A stretch of 64,000 nt of DNA from Lutimaribacter_A marinistellae (GTDB lineage: Bacteria > Pseudomonadota > Alphaproteobacteria > Rhodobacterales > Rhodobacteraceae), in contig NZ_JBHRXI010000049.1 in assembly GCF_042648365.1 (NCBI RefSeq), positions 62,001 through 126,000 on the forward strand. The letters run 5' to 3'. Below the pieces are notes generated by a model that had not been told where the DNA came from, did not search any database, and was given only the letters and a program-made list of their open reading frames with translations. Below, one piece after another: positions 43,134 to 52,309 of the stretch; the first letter of the stretch is position 1, and each line of letters opens with the position of its first letter. The position numbers were made by a program, and so were the translations under genes.

Positions 43134-44093
43134 TTAACGCAAACCCGCGCGTGCAGCAGCCCTGTCTACCGCTTGGACGATCTCTTCGGGAACGGCATGG
43201 TGAAGCATGTGTCCTATGCCGGGCAGGACGGTCAGGTTCGCACCGGGGATCTGGTTTGCCAGGTTGGCGGAATGAAGGGACAGCGCCACGGTGTCGTCGG
43301 CATCGCCATGCACGATTTCTGTCGGCACGGCAATTTCCCCGTAGCGGGTATGCAGCGCTTCGATTTCATCGAGCAGGTTCGCCCGCTGCATCGCGTTTGC
43401 TCGCAACGACACGCGCCGCAAGGTAAGCGCGGGTCCGAAATGACCGGAATACCCCTCCGGGACCGATTGCGGGTCGAAGGCGCGTGCAACGGCTGTTTCG
43501 ACATATCCGTCAGGCACGAAAGCGGTCAGCATCGGCACCACGAGGGTCGAACCGACTGGGTGCGAGGTCACTTGGTACAGAGTGTCCAGGGGCGTGGTCC
43601 AGGGGTTCGATGCCGCGGCAAGCGGAACCAGCGCGGATACACGGTCGGGCTGGTTCACCGCCCAGGCCAAGGCAACAGCGCCGCCATAGCTGTGTCCCAC
43701 GACGACCGGGCGCTCAGCCCCCAATAGCACGGCTGCGCGCGACAAAAGCTCTGCCTGCTGCGTGATGGTGGCACCGCTGTCGTTTACCCGTTCGGTAAAA
43801 CCTAGGCCGGGCCGGTCGAACGCGATCACGCGGTATTTCTCAGCCAGCAAGGGAGCAAGGCGAAAAGTCATATCCCGCGCATTTCCGCTGGAGCCGTGGA
43901 TAAGCACGACATCCGGGCCTTGTCCCGACACAACGGCATGAACCTCGACACCGTCGACTTCGATCAACTGCCCATGAGGCGGAAAGCTGGCATTCGCCCG
44001 CGCCTCGTGCCGACGTGCAAAAAAGGCGGTTGCGGCTGCAAACAGCGCGATGCCCACAAGGGCGAAGAGCAGGAGTTTAACGGCCAATTGCAT
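43134..44093 (-). CDS. Alpha/beta hydrolase, membrane-anchored
   Basis: A 319-residue serine hydrolase. An N-terminal hydrophobic helix (about residues 3-25) anchors it, then HGSSGNARDM (oxyanion loop), the nucleophile elbow GHSYGGAVALAWA near residue 129, and the His of GIGHMLHH close to the C-terminus. Substrate unknown. ATG at 44093 keeps the overlap with the metA stop to 17 bases; the longer start at 44141 would overlap by 65. Confidence 0.8.
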   Translation of the reverse strand: MQLAVKLLLFALVGIALFAAATAFFARRHEARANASFPPHGQLIEVDGVEVHAVVSGQGPDVVLIHGSSGNARDMTFRLAPLLAEKYRVIAFDRPGLGFTERVNDSGATITQQAELLSRAAVLLGAERPVVVGHSYGGAVALAWAVNQPDRVSALVPLAAASNPWTTPLDTLYQVTSHPVGSTLVVPMLTAFVPDGYVETAVARAFDPQSVPEGYSGHFGPALTLRRVSLRANAMQRANLLDEIEALHTRYGEIAVPTEIVHGDADDTVALSLHSANLANQIPGANLTVLPGIGHMLHHAVPEEIVQAVDRAAARAGLR

Positions 44094-44994
44094 CCAGATC
44101 GAAAGGCGTGGTCTGATAAATCTCGTTGATCCAGTTGCCATATAGAAGATGCGCGTGACTTCTCCAGCGGTTCTGCGGCGTTTTCGTAGGATCGTCGTCA
44201 GGGTAGTAGTTGATCGGCACGTTGATAGCCGTTCCGGAGGCGATGTCGCGGTCGTATTCCTGCTTCAGCGTGTCACTGTCATATTCGAAATGGTTGAAGA
44301 TGTAGAGCGCGCGATGGTCCGGGTCCTCGACAAGGCAGGGGCCGACCTCGTCACTGCCGAGGAGCGTCTGCAACCCTTCGACGGTGTCAATCTCGTCCTG
44401 TTTCATCTCGGTCCAGCGGCTGACGGGAACCACGCAATCGTCCGAGAAGCCCCGCAAATAGGGGGAGGCCGGCGCCATGTTGCGATGACGGAAGCAGCCG
44501 AACGCCTTGTGATCCAGCATGTGTTTCTTCACGCCGTGAAAATGGTTGATCATCGCCATGCCGCCCCAGCACACGCCGAAGGTGGAATGCACGTTTGTCT
44601 GCGTCCAGGCAAAGACCTCGCGTAACTCATCCCAGTAGGTCACCGCGTCGAACTCGAGATGCTCGATCGGCGCTCCGGTGATGATCAGCCCGTCAAACTT
44701 GCGGTCCTTCACGTCCTGGAAAGGTTGATAGAACTCTTCCATGTGTTCGGCTGCGGTGTTTCGGGTCTGATGCTCGGTCATCCGGATCAGGCTCAATTCG
44801 ATCTGAAGCGGCGTCGCTCCGATCAGGCGGGCAAACTGGTTTTCCGTCTGAATCTTCTTGGGCATCAGGTTCAGCAATCCGATATGCAGCGGCCTGATGT
44901 CCTGTCGGGCTGCCTGATCCTCGGACATGACCATGACGCCCTCGCGGGTCAGAACGTCATAGGCAGGCAGGTCGGCGGGGATCTTGATCGGCAT
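44077..44994 (-). CDS. metA: Homoserine O-acyltransferase MetA (acetyl-CoA type predicted)
   Basis: A 305-residue MetA-family enzyme activating homoserine for methionine synthesis. The catalytic cysteine is 142 in FGVCWGGMAMINHFHG, and the His-x-Glu pair is in FNHFEYDSDTL. Residue 111 is glutamate (GAPIEHLEF); in characterised MetA enzymes glutamate here goes with acetyl-CoA use and glycine with succinyl-CoA, so homoserine O-acetyltransferase is the better name despite the usual succinyltransferase label. Confidence 0.9.
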   Translation of the reverse strand: MPIKIPADLPAYDVLTREGVMVMSEDQAARQDIRPLHIGLLNLMPKKIQTENQFARLIGATPLQIELSLIRMTEHQTRNTAAEHMEEFYQPFQDVKDRKFDGLIITGAPIEHLEFDAVTYWDELREVFAWTQTNVHSTFGVCWGGMAMINHFHGVKKHMLDHKAFGCFRHRNMAPASPYLRGFSDDCVVPVSRWTEMKQDEIDTVEGLQTLLGSDEVGPCLVEDPDHRALYIFNHFEYDSDTLKQEYDRDIASGTAINVPINYYPDDDPTKTPQNRWRSHAHLLYGNWINEIYQTTPFDLDAIGR

Positions 44995-45030
44995 TTGGGA
45001 AAGCTCGAGTTGTCTTCGGGAAAGGGCGAC

Positions 45031-45903
45031 TTAAGACGCGGCGCGCGGCGCGGCAAGGGCCTGTGCAATCACGTCCTCGAAATCGGTCGCGTCACGCACG
45101 CGTGCCATGTCCTCGGCTTGGACCGAAACACCCCAGTTCCGGGCCATTGCAGCATATCGCGGTTGACGGTGTGCAAGCGCGCGGGCATAGGTCCAACGGA
45201 TGAAGGCATCGGGATCCACAGCATCCGGCGCTGCCCCGGTTTCGGCCAGATAGCCGTCCCAAACCTCTGCCAGGAATTCCGGCTGATAGGACATCGGTTT
45301 CGGTGCCTTGTCGAACCGGCGTATCAACTCTTCGGTATGGGCCTCGTTGCCCTCGATCCAGATCATGAGCGTGTGCTTGGCCAGTTCCGACAGGACCGGG
45401 TCGGACGGGTTGTCAGGGTCGACCCACTCGCAGATCGATCCGCCCGTATCGCATATGAAATGCGGGTAGCCATAAAGGCGCTCGGCCCGATCGACGAAAT
45501 ACTCGGTGTCCAGCAAGGCGTGGATCTCGGCCAGGCGGAATTGCTCCTGCCTGCGTCGGTACTCTGAAATCGGCAGTCCGCCGCGCGCTTCGTCACCGGG
45601 CTTGCCGAGGTAGGCAGAGACCGGTGTAAGGTTCGAAAATGAGATGTTGGAACCGATGTAGATCGAGTCGGACATCAGCAGATCGCGCAGGAAGGGCACC
45701 TTCATCGCGTGGGCCTTTGCGTTGTCGGTGATGTACTCGCCCATGTAGCGGGTGCCGATGCGGTAATCGATCGAGTAGTGGAACCACTCGCCCTGATCGC
45801 GCAGGATGTTCGAGACATGGGTCTTGCCAAGGCCAGACATGCCGAAAAACAACACGCGCTTGCGCTCTGCCGCGCGCCAGTCATCCGCCGAAGCATAGAT
45901 CAT
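45031..45903 (-). CDS. P-loop ATPase-like protein
   Basis: A 290-residue cytoplasmic protein starting MIYASADDW. LFFGMSGLGKTHVSNIL (about residues 19-35) is a Walker A/P-loop, and HFICDTGGSICEWVD (about 147-161) may be a Walker B-like strand. The rest has no family I recognise; a kinase-like role is possible. It lies 36 bases upstream of metA in the same direction, so it may be co-transcribed with methionine synthesis. Confidence 0.75.
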   Translation of the reverse strand: MIYASADDWRAAERKRVLFFGMSGLGKTHVSNILRDQGEWFHYSIDYRIGTRYMGEYITDNAKAHAMKVPFLRDLLMSDSIYIGSNISFSNLTPVSAYLGKPGDEARGGLPISEYRRRQEQFRLAEIHALLDTEYFVDRAERLYGYPHFICDTGGSICEWVDPDNPSDPVLSELAKHTLMIWIEGNEAHTEELIRRFDKAPKPMSYQPEFLAEVWDGYLAETGAAPDAVDPDAFIRWTYARALAHRQPRYAAMARNWGVSVQAEDMARVRDATDFEDVIAQALAAPRAAS

Positions 45904-45955
45904 GTGGTTTTGTCCCGTTAGTTTTCGCCCTTGCTAGACCGCACCGCTGGGCGGG

Positions 45956-46870
45956 TCAATCGCGTGCACGGGCTCGCGACCGGGGCCAGAGCGTGCCGTT
46001 GAGCACCAAAAGCCCCAAGGCCAGCAAAGCGAAACCGGCAAAGGCCTCTGGCCGAAGCGTTTCGCCCCTCACCCATGCGCCAAGCAGGATCGCGACAGGC
46101 GGAATGACAAGGGTCACCAGCATCAGGTTGCCGGACCCGGCCATCGCCAGCACCCTATAGTAAAGCAAATAGGCCCCGGCTGTCGCGATCAGCGCGTAAT
46201 AGGCGATGGCAAGCCAGCTGGAGGCGCTGAGGCCCAGGTCCGGCGGTCCGTCTATCAGCAATGTCAACGGCACAAGAACAAGGGTCGATCCCGTGAGCAT
46301 TCCGGCAGCGGCGACCTGCGGGGACAACCCCGACAGTTTCGAGCGGGCCCAGGCCGCAGCGCAGGCATAAGAGACCGTTCCGCCGAGCACGGCCAATTGG
46401 GCAAGGCTGCGCGGATCGAACTGTGTCAGCGCGTTCAGCCCAATAGCCGTGGCCACGCCCAGAAATCCCATGGCGACGCCGACGGCCTTTTGAAGGGTGA
46501 GCCGTTCGTCGGCAAAGACCATTGCTGCGACGATCACACCGAAGACCGCCGTCGCTGCATTGAGGATCGATGTTAGCCCTGTCTCGATATAGAGTTGCCC
46601 CCAGGCCATGAGGCCGAAAGGGATGACGTTGTTGAGAAGGCCCATCACCAGGAAGGCACCCCAAACATTGGGCGCGCGGGGAATGGGCAGGCGCATTGCG
46701 AACACCGCCAGCCAAAGGGCCAGCATTGCCCAGAAGACCCGGTGCAGAACGCTTGTCAAAACCGGCACTTCGTCAAGCGCGACCCGGATGGCCAGAAACG
46801 AACCGCCCCAGATCAGCCCAAGCAGTAAAAGCTCGGCCCACGCGCGCGCAGAGAGAGATTGCTGTGTCAT
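45956..46870 (-). CDS. EamA family DMT transporter (first)
   Basis: A 304-residue inner-membrane protein with ten hydrophobic segments in two EamA repeats (WAELLLLGLIWGGSFLAIRVAL at the start and VLGGTVSYACAAAWARSKL at the second half). The family exports metabolites such as amino acids; the substrate is unknown. ATG at 46870 is used, as the open frame above it reads into the upstream transporter. It is followed closely by a second EamA gene in the same direction. Confidence 0.87.
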   Translation of the reverse strand: MTQQSLSARAWAELLLLGLIWGGSFLAIRVALDEVPVLTSVLHRVFWAMLALWLAVFAMRLPIPRAPNVWGAFLVMGLLNNVIPFGLMAWGQLYIETGLTSILNAATAVFGVIVAAMVFADERLTLQKAVGVAMGFLGVATAIGLNALTQFDPRSLAQLAVLGGTVSYACAAAWARSKLSGLSPQVAAAGMLTGSTLVLVPLTLLIDGPPDLGLSASSWLAIAYYALIATAGAYLLYYRVLAMAGSGNLMLVTLVIPPVAILLGAWVRGETLRPEAFAGFALLALGLLVLNGTLWPRSRARARD

Positions 46871-46896
46871 ATGGCTATCTCGCCTGCGATATCGCC

Positions 46897-47778
46897 TCAG
46901 GCGACCCGGTTCTTGCGCCTTTCGGCGAGGATGTTGAGATAATTGCCACCGAAAATGACGGCAGCCCCGAGCAGCACCCACATGTCGAGCGGTTCACCAT
47001 AAAGAATCATGCCGATGACCGCGATCGTCGGCAAACGCGCAAAGTCGAACGGCACCACGACTGTGGCTGGCGCGACCGACAGGGCGTTGGTGATGCAGAA
47101 ATGCGCAAGAAGACCTGCAAAGCCTACAAGCACGAGCCAAGGGAGAGTTTCCGCTGTGGGTGCCTGAATCTGCCAGTCCCAACCGGCGGCGACGAGCCCA
47201 AAGACCGCCTGCATCACGGTGAGCCAGAACATGATGCAGGCGATCGGCGCAATCTGCGTTAGCTTTTTTGTCGAAATCGTTGTCAATGCAAAGAAAATGG
47301 CCGCCAGCGCGGCCGCGCCGACGCCGATGCTCAGGGTGGCCGCGCCGGGACGCGCGACGATCAGGATGCCTGCGAAGCCGATCATGGCGGCCAGCAGGCG
47401 CACGGGGGTAAGCCGTTCACCCAGCAGGAGCGGCGACAGAACGATGACCCAGAGCGGTTGGGTGAACTCCAGCGCAAAGACCTGCGCCAGCGGAATCGCC
47501 GTCAGTGCGAAGAACCACAGGTTCTGCCCGGTGAAATGCACCGTGTTGCGCAAGACGTGAAGCCCGAAATGATCCGTCGATACCTGGTGCCAGATTCCGC
47601 GGACGGAAAGAATGAGCGAAACGACGATGATGCCGACGAAGCTGCGATACATCATGATCTCGAACGTATCATGCACCGCGCCCAGTTCGCGTCCCGCCAC
47701 GGCCATGGACGAAAAAGAGGCAATCGCCCCGGTCATCCAGAGCGCGGCCTTGCCGATCTCGGCGGGCTTGTGTTGCAT
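46897..47778 (-). CDS. EamA family DMT transporter (second)
   Basis: A 293-residue ten-helix transporter: MTGAIASFSSMAVAGREL near the N-terminus, FFALTAIPLAQVFALEFTQPLWVIVLSP in the first repeat and CIMFWLTVMQAVFGLV in the second, ending in a basic tail (ERRKNRVA). It is 26 bases upstream of the other EamA gene, so the two form an operon. They are not close copies of each other; a heteromer or separate substrates are both possible. Confidence 0.87.
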   Translation of the reverse strand: MQHKPAEIGKAALWMTGAIASFSSMAVAGRELGAVHDTFEIMMYRSFVGIIVVSLILSVRGIWHQVSTDHFGLHVLRNTVHFTGQNLWFFALTAIPLAQVFALEFTQPLWVIVLSPLLLGERLTPVRLLAAMIGFAGILIVARPGAATLSIGVGAAALAAIFFALTTISTKKLTQIAPIACIMFWLTVMQAVFGLVAAGWDWQIQAPTAETLPWLVLVGFAGLLAHFCITNALSVAPATVVVPFDFARLPTIAVIGMILYGEPLDMWVLLGAAVIFGGNYLNILAERRKNRVA

Positions 47779-47905
47779 GACGATACCTCCCGCCGGCTAC
47801 GAGGACCGTGAACGCGCACGAAGGTCAAGCCTGTTTCGCCCTGTTTGAAACCTGCGCGCGAGGTTATAGATCTTGAATTGCACTTTGCGAGATTCGAGAC
47901 GATCC

Positions 47906-48310
47906 ATGTTTTTCAGGTTTCTTTCCCTGGCCGCCGTTGCGCTGACCTTGCAGTCGGCCCCCGTTTCGGCCGAATTTCGTATCGCTTTTGACGGGTCCGG
48001 TCTGCAGCGATGCACCACTGGCCGCCCGGCGGTCGTCAATAGTCCGGCATTCCGCATCTCCGGTCTGCCGGCCGGCACCAAGGCGGTTCGGTTCCGGCTC
48101 AAGGATCTGGACGTGCCGCATTACGACCACGGCGGTGGCTGGGTCGAGATGACCGGAGATGGCGTCGTGCCGCCCGGCAAGTTCCGCTACAAGAGCCCGT
48201 GTCCGCCCGGACGGGTCCATCAATATGAATGGACGGCTGTAGCCAAGACGAAACTTGGCGGCGGAAAGACGTTGGGAACGGCAAAGGCCCAGCGAAAATA
48301 TCCCGAGTAG
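47906..48310 (+). CDS. Small exported PEBP-like protein
   Basis: A 134-residue protein with a signal peptide (about residues 1-22, SLAAVALTLQSAPVSAEF). The mature part, SPAFRISGLPAGTKAVRFRLKDLDVP with YDHGGGWVEM and SPCPPGRVHQYEWTAVAK, resembles YbhB/PEBP phosphatidylethanolamine-binding proteins, which share the GLPxGTK, DLDxP and HxxGGG blocks. Shorter than classic YbhB, so some strands may be missing. Ligand unknown. Single gene, divergent from the EamA pair. Confidence 0.65.
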   Translation: MFFRFLSLAAVALTLQSAPVSAEFRIAFDGSGLQRCTTGRPAVVNSPAFRISGLPAGTKAVRFRLKDLDVPHYDHGGGWVEMTGDGVVPPGKFRYKSPCPPGRVHQYEWTAVAKTKLGGGKTLGTAKAQRKYPE

Positions 48311-48408
48311 GATGGGCTCCCGCCCCCTGTGGCACCGCCCTTCGGGCGCTGTCCTCGGCGTTGGGCCGGGCCGCGCCTGCGGCGCGGCCTAGCTCGCACG
48401 TGCCGGGA

Positions 48409-49986
48409 TCACTCCCACTCGATCGTTCCCGGGGGCTTCGAGGTTATGTCATAGGTGACGCGGTTGATGCCCTTCACCTCGTTGATGATGCGCGTTGCGG
48501 TCTCCCCGAGGAAGTCATGCGTGAACGGGAAGTAATCCGCCGTCATCCCATCGACACTCGTGACTGCGCGCAGGGCGCAGGCGTAGTCGTAGGTGCGCCC
48601 GTCGCCCATGACACCGACCGTGCGAACGGGCAGGATGGCGACAAATGCCTGCCAGATCTCGTCATAGAGCCCATGCTTGCGGATCTGGTCTATATAGACC
48701 GCGTCCGCCTTGCGCAGGATCTCGAGCTTGTCGCGGGTGATCTCGCCTGGGCATCGGATCGCAAGGCCTGGACCGGGGAAGGGGTGACGGCCGATAAAAC
48801 TGTCGGGCAGCCCCAATTCGCGGCCAAGGGCACGGACCTCGTCCTTGAACAGTTCGCGCAGCGGTTCGACCAGTTTCAGGCCCATCTTTTCGGGCAGTCC
48901 ACCCACGTTGTGATGCGACTTGATCGTGACCGAAGGACCACCGCTGAAGGAGACGGATTCGATCACGTCGGGATAGAGCGTCCCTTGGGCAAGGAATTCG
49001 GCGCCGTCGATTCTGTCGGCATGTTTCTGGAACACGTCGATGAACAAACGTCCGATGGTCTTGCGCTTTTCCTCTGGGTCACTGACGCCCTCGAGTTCGC
49101 CAAGGAACAGGTCGGATTCGTCGGCGTGGATCAGCGGGATGTTATAATTGTCGCGGAACATCGACACGACTTCGTCGGCTTCGTTCAGACGCAACAGGCC
49201 ATGATCCACAAAGACGCAGGTCAGCTGATCGCCGATCGCCTCGTGGATCAACACGGCCGCGACCGAGGAATCGACCCCGCCCGACAGCCCGCAGATCACC
49301 TTGCGATCGCCGACCTGCTCGCGGATCTTGCGGATCGCTTCGTCCTTGTAGGCGGCCATGGTCCAGTCGCCGGTAAAGCCGGCCATGCGGACGAAGTTTT
49401 CCAGCATGACCTTGCCGTTTGGCGTATGATGCACCTCGGGGTGGAACTGAACCGCGTAGAACTTGCGCGCCTCGTCCACGATCATCGCGTAGGGCGCATT
49501 GGGAGAGGTCGCAACGACTTCGAAACCGGGGGCAAGCGCGGTGACACGGTCGCCGTGACTCATCCAGACCTGTTCGCGCCCGCTTTCGGCGAACAGGCCG
49601 GCGAAAATGCCGTCAAGAGAATGGCCATCGGCCGGCGTCACATGGGCCCGGCCATATTCGGCGTGATGTCCGCCTTCGACGCGGCCGCCGAGCTGTTCCA
49701 TCATCACCTGCTGGCCATAGCAGATGCCGAAAACGGGCAAGCCCATCTCGAACAGTGCCTGTGGCGCGCGCGGGCTACCCTCGCGCGTGACGCTGTCGGG
49801 GCCGCCGGACAGGATGATCGCCCGGGGTGAAAGCGCGCGCAGGCTTTCCTCTGTCACGTTCTGGTAGGGATGGATTTCGCAATAGACATTCAGCTCGCGC
49901 AGGCGACGCGCGATCAGCTGGGTTACCTGGCTGCCGAAATCGACGATGAGAAGGCGGTCATGGCCGGAACTGGGAGTGCTCTGCAT
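48409..49986 (-). CDS. guaA: GMP synthase (glutamine-hydrolysing)
   Basis: A 525-residue enzyme converting XMP to GMP. The N-terminal amidotransferase has the nucleophile cysteine 89 in GICYGQQVM and HEVHHTPNGK; the ATP-pyrophosphatase domain has CGLSGGVDSSVAAVLIHE (about 236-253) and the dimerisation domain ends RVTYDITSKPPGTIEWE. ATG at 49986 is preferred; the longer frame to 50094 has no conserved sequence. Single gene. Confidence 0.97.
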   Translation of the reverse strand: MQSTPSSGHDRLLIVDFGSQVTQLIARRLRELNVYCEIHPYQNVTEESLRALSPRAIILSGGPDSVTREGSPRAPQALFEMGLPVFGICYGQQVMMEQLGGRVEGGHHAEYGRAHVTPADGHSLDGIFAGLFAESGREQVWMSHGDRVTALAPGFEVVATSPNAPYAMIVDEARKFYAVQFHPEVHHTPNGKVMLENFVRMAGFTGDWTMAAYKDEAIRKIREQVGDRKVICGLSGGVDSSVAAVLIHEAIGDQLTCVFVDHGLLRLNEADEVVSMFRDNYNIPLIHADESDLFLGELEGVSDPEEKRKTIGRLFIDVFQKHADRIDGAEFLAQGTLYPDVIESVSFSGGPSVTIKSHHNVGGLPEKMGLKLVEPLRELFKDEVRALGRELGLPDSFIGRHPFPGPGLAIRCPGEITRDKLEILRKADAVYIDQIRKHGLYDEIWQAFVAILPVRTVGVMGDGRTYDYACALRAVTSVDGMTADYFPFTHDFLGETATRIINEVKGINRVTYDITSKPPGTIEWE

Positions 49987-50230
49987 GGCTTGCCAATAGT
50001 CAAGCGCCGTGAACCGCGCAAGTGCTGATCGGAGGTCGACATGAGGACCTCGGCCCAGTGGCGCCCGGTCGTGTCGTTTTGTGACATACACCATGGCTCG
50101 ACATGGACCGCTGCCCGTGGTTCAGGCGCGAATGTCGCTTTTCACCGCTAGAGGCCGCAATTCTCTCAGGCGCATCGTCGCCCCGGCGCTAAAAGAAGCC
50201 AATCCCAGGATCCCTTGATGAGGAATGAGA

Positions 50231-51778
50231 ATGGCTGAAGCAGCAACTGCCCGTCGACGGAGCCGTGGCGGCGGTGGTGCGGCGCGTCGCGCCGAGCGCA
50301 CTGCGGTCAAGATCGAAACCGCCCGTTACATCGAACGCAACATCCCGAATTTCGAGGTGTTGAACGAAGAGGCGCTGCAGGTCATCGAGACCAACGCCGA
50401 AACGGTGCTGGAAGAGGTTGGTGTGAACTTCGTCGACAACCCTGCGGCGCTGGAACGCTGGCGCAATGCCGGTGCCGACGTTCAGGGGGAACGGGTCCGT
50501 ATTCCGCGCGGTCTTGCGCGCGAACTGATCAAGACCGCGCCCAGCCAATTCACGCAACATGCCCGCAACCCTGAAAAGTCGGTGGTGATCGGAGGGCGAA
50601 ACCTTGTCCTCGCCCCGGTCTACGGTCCGCCCTTCGTGCGAGATGCCAATGGGGGCCGTCGCTATGCCACGATGGAGGATTTCCGCAAGTTCGTGAAACT
50701 GGGATACATGTCGAAATGGCTTCACCACTCCGGCGGCACGGTTTGCGAACCGACGGACGTTCCGGTGAACAAGCGCCATCTGGACATGCTGCACGCGCAC
50801 ATGACCCTGTCGGACAAGCCCTTCATGGGCTCGGTCACCGACCCGTCGCGGGCCCGAGACTCGGTCGAGATGTGCGAAATCCTGTTCGGCAAGGATTTCG
50901 TGCAAGAGAACACGGTGATGACTTCTCTCATCAACATCAACTCGCCGATGACCTTCGACGACGTGATGATGGGCGCGCTCGAGGTGTACGCCGAAGCGAA
51001 CCAGGCCTGCATCATCTCTCCGTTCATCGTCGGCGGCGCGATGGCGCCGGTTTCCGTCGCGGGAACGTTGACGCAGGTTCTGGCCGAGGTGCTGGCGGGT
51101 ATCGCCTATTCCCAGATCGTGCGACCCGGTGCTCCGGTGATCTTTGGGGCTTTCGTGACCTCGATCGACATGAACTCTGGTGCGCCGACCTTCGGAACGC
51201 CCGAAGCGTCGCTGATTACCTATGGCGCGGGTCAGCTGGCACGGCGGCTGAACCTTCCATATCGCTCGGCGGGGTCCTTCTGCGGATCAAAGCTGCCCGA
51301 CGCGCAGGCTGCTTATGAAACGGCGAACTCCCTGAACATGGGGCTCTTGTCAGGCGTGAATTTCATGTTGCACGCCTGTGGTTGGCTCGAAGGCGGTCTT
51401 GTCGCCGATTTCGAGAAATTCGTGATGGATGCCGACCAACTCGGTACCTTGCACGGCCTTGCGCGTGGCGTGGCTTATGACGAGAACGCGCAGGCAATGG
51501 ATGCCATCCGCGAGGTCGGCCCGGGCGGTCATTACCTCGGCTGTGCACATACGCAAGCCAACTTCAAGGAGGCGTTCTGGAAAACCCAGGTTCTCGATTA
51601 CAAACCTTTCGAGACCTGGGAAGAGGAAGGAGCGCGCGATACGCGCACATTGGCCTCCTTGCGGGTCGAGCACCTGCTGAACACCTATCAGCAACCCGAG
51701 CTCGACCCGGAGATCGCGGCAGCGCTTGCCGCCTATGTCGCCGAGAAAAAGGCGTCTGTCCCGGACGCCTTCATGTGA
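50231..51778 (+). CDS. Trimethylamine methyltransferase (MttB) family protein, non-pyrrolysine
   Basis: A 515-residue MttB-superfamily corrinoid-protein methyltransferase. The frame is continuous, with no in-frame TAG, so pyrrolysine is absent and the substrate is probably a quaternary amine such as glycine betaine rather than trimethylamine. Seen: ARYIERNIPNFEVLNEEAL, GVNFVDNPAALERWRNAGADV, LHHSGGTVCEPTDVPVNKRH, NINSPMTFDD, GPGGHYLGCAHTQANF. An Arg/Gly-rich N-terminal tail (about residues 7-25) precedes the fold. GAGGA fits ATG 50231. Confidence 0.9.
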   Translation: MAEAATARRRSRGGGGAARRAERTAVKIETARYIERNIPNFEVLNEEALQVIETNAETVLEEVGVNFVDNPAALERWRNAGADVQGERVRIPRGLARELIKTAPSQFTQHARNPEKSVVIGGRNLVLAPVYGPPFVRDANGGRRYATMEDFRKFVKLGYMSKWLHHSGGTVCEPTDVPVNKRHLDMLHAHMTLSDKPFMGSVTDPSRARDSVEMCEILFGKDFVQENTVMTSLININSPMTFDDVMMGALEVYAEANQACIISPFIVGGAMAPVSVAGTLTQVLAEVLAGIAYSQIVRPGAPVIFGAFVTSIDMNSGAPTFGTPEASLITYGAGQLARRLNLPYRSAGSFCGSKLPDAQAAYETANSLNMGLLSGVNFMLHACGWLEGGLVADFEKFVMDADQLGTLHGLARGVAYDENAQAMDAIREVGPGGHYLGCAHTQANFKEAFWKTQVLDYKPFETWEEEGARDTRTLASLRVEHLLNTYQQPELDPEIAAALAAYVAEKKASVPDAFM

Positions 51779-52075
51779 TCAGACCGCCGGAGCGCGGCTG
51801 GACTTTACCAGCTGCGCCTCGCCCATCATCGCGATGAGCAGGTCCAGATGACGCACGAGGGAATAGGCGGCGTCGTCACTCTGGCGCTGTTCGTCCAACC
51901 CGCGCTCTAGCTCCATCAATTGCATCAGCGCGGCCCCCGGACGGGGCAGGGCGCCATAGCCCAGGATACGTTGCAAGTGGCGGTCCCGGTTGTATTCCTG
52001 CGCCCCCATGCGCGCCGCCCGCACCAGAAGCCGAGGCCGCCGCAGAGTCGATAGCATTGTCGTCAGATCGTGCAT
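51779..52075 (-). CDS. DUF6477 family protein
   Basis: A 98-residue, mostly helical protein starting MHDLTTMLSTLRRPRLLVRAARMGAQ, followed by YNRDRHLQRILGYG and an MELERGLDEQRQSDDAAYS helix, the pattern I associate with DUF6477 of Rhodobacteraceae. It sits on the opposite strand from the DUF6456 gene with a 234-base shared region. Function unknown. ATG 52075 follows an AGGGACAGG ribosome-binding stretch and is preferred over 52153. Its stop abuts the mttB-like gene. Confidence 0.7.
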   Translation of the reverse strand: MHDLTTMLSTLRRPRLLVRAARMGAQEYNRDRHLQRILGYGALPRPGAALMQLMELERGLDEQRQSDDAAYSLVRHLDLLIAMMGEAQLVKSSRAPAV

Positions 52076-52220
52076 GGCCTGTCCCTTTCCAAACACTGAA
52101 TATCGAATGCCATCTTTTTGCCACAACCATTGCGGGTGTTGCGGGTGGTTCAATTTGACCGTTCGATGGTTTCAGGAGTGTTTATTATTTGGAAACAATT
52201 ATCTGTTTCACCTTGTGATC

Positions 52221-52235
52221 TTAACAATGCAGTAA
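52221..52235. promoter_or_regulatory. Near-match CtrA box
   Basis: TTAA (52221-52224), seven bases, then GTAA (52232-52235): one base away from the consensus TTAA-N7-TTAA for CtrA. It is 75 bases upstream of the DUF6456 gene in an AT-rich stretch (52170-52270). If functional, CtrA (encoded in this window) would control the pair. Confidence 0.35.
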
Positions 52236-52309
52236 CCAATGCAATTCTAGGTTGTGGATTGTTCGTGGGATAACAAGGTCAGTGTTCTTGCCGTTGAGGA
52301 TGTGCCGAC

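Noticed and set aside
48311..48408. GC-rich palindrome GGCCGCGCC...GGCGCGGCC between the PEBP-like gene and guaA
   Set aside because: A stem is possible but there is no T-tract and no second copy was noticed in the window, so neither terminator nor repeat family is supported.
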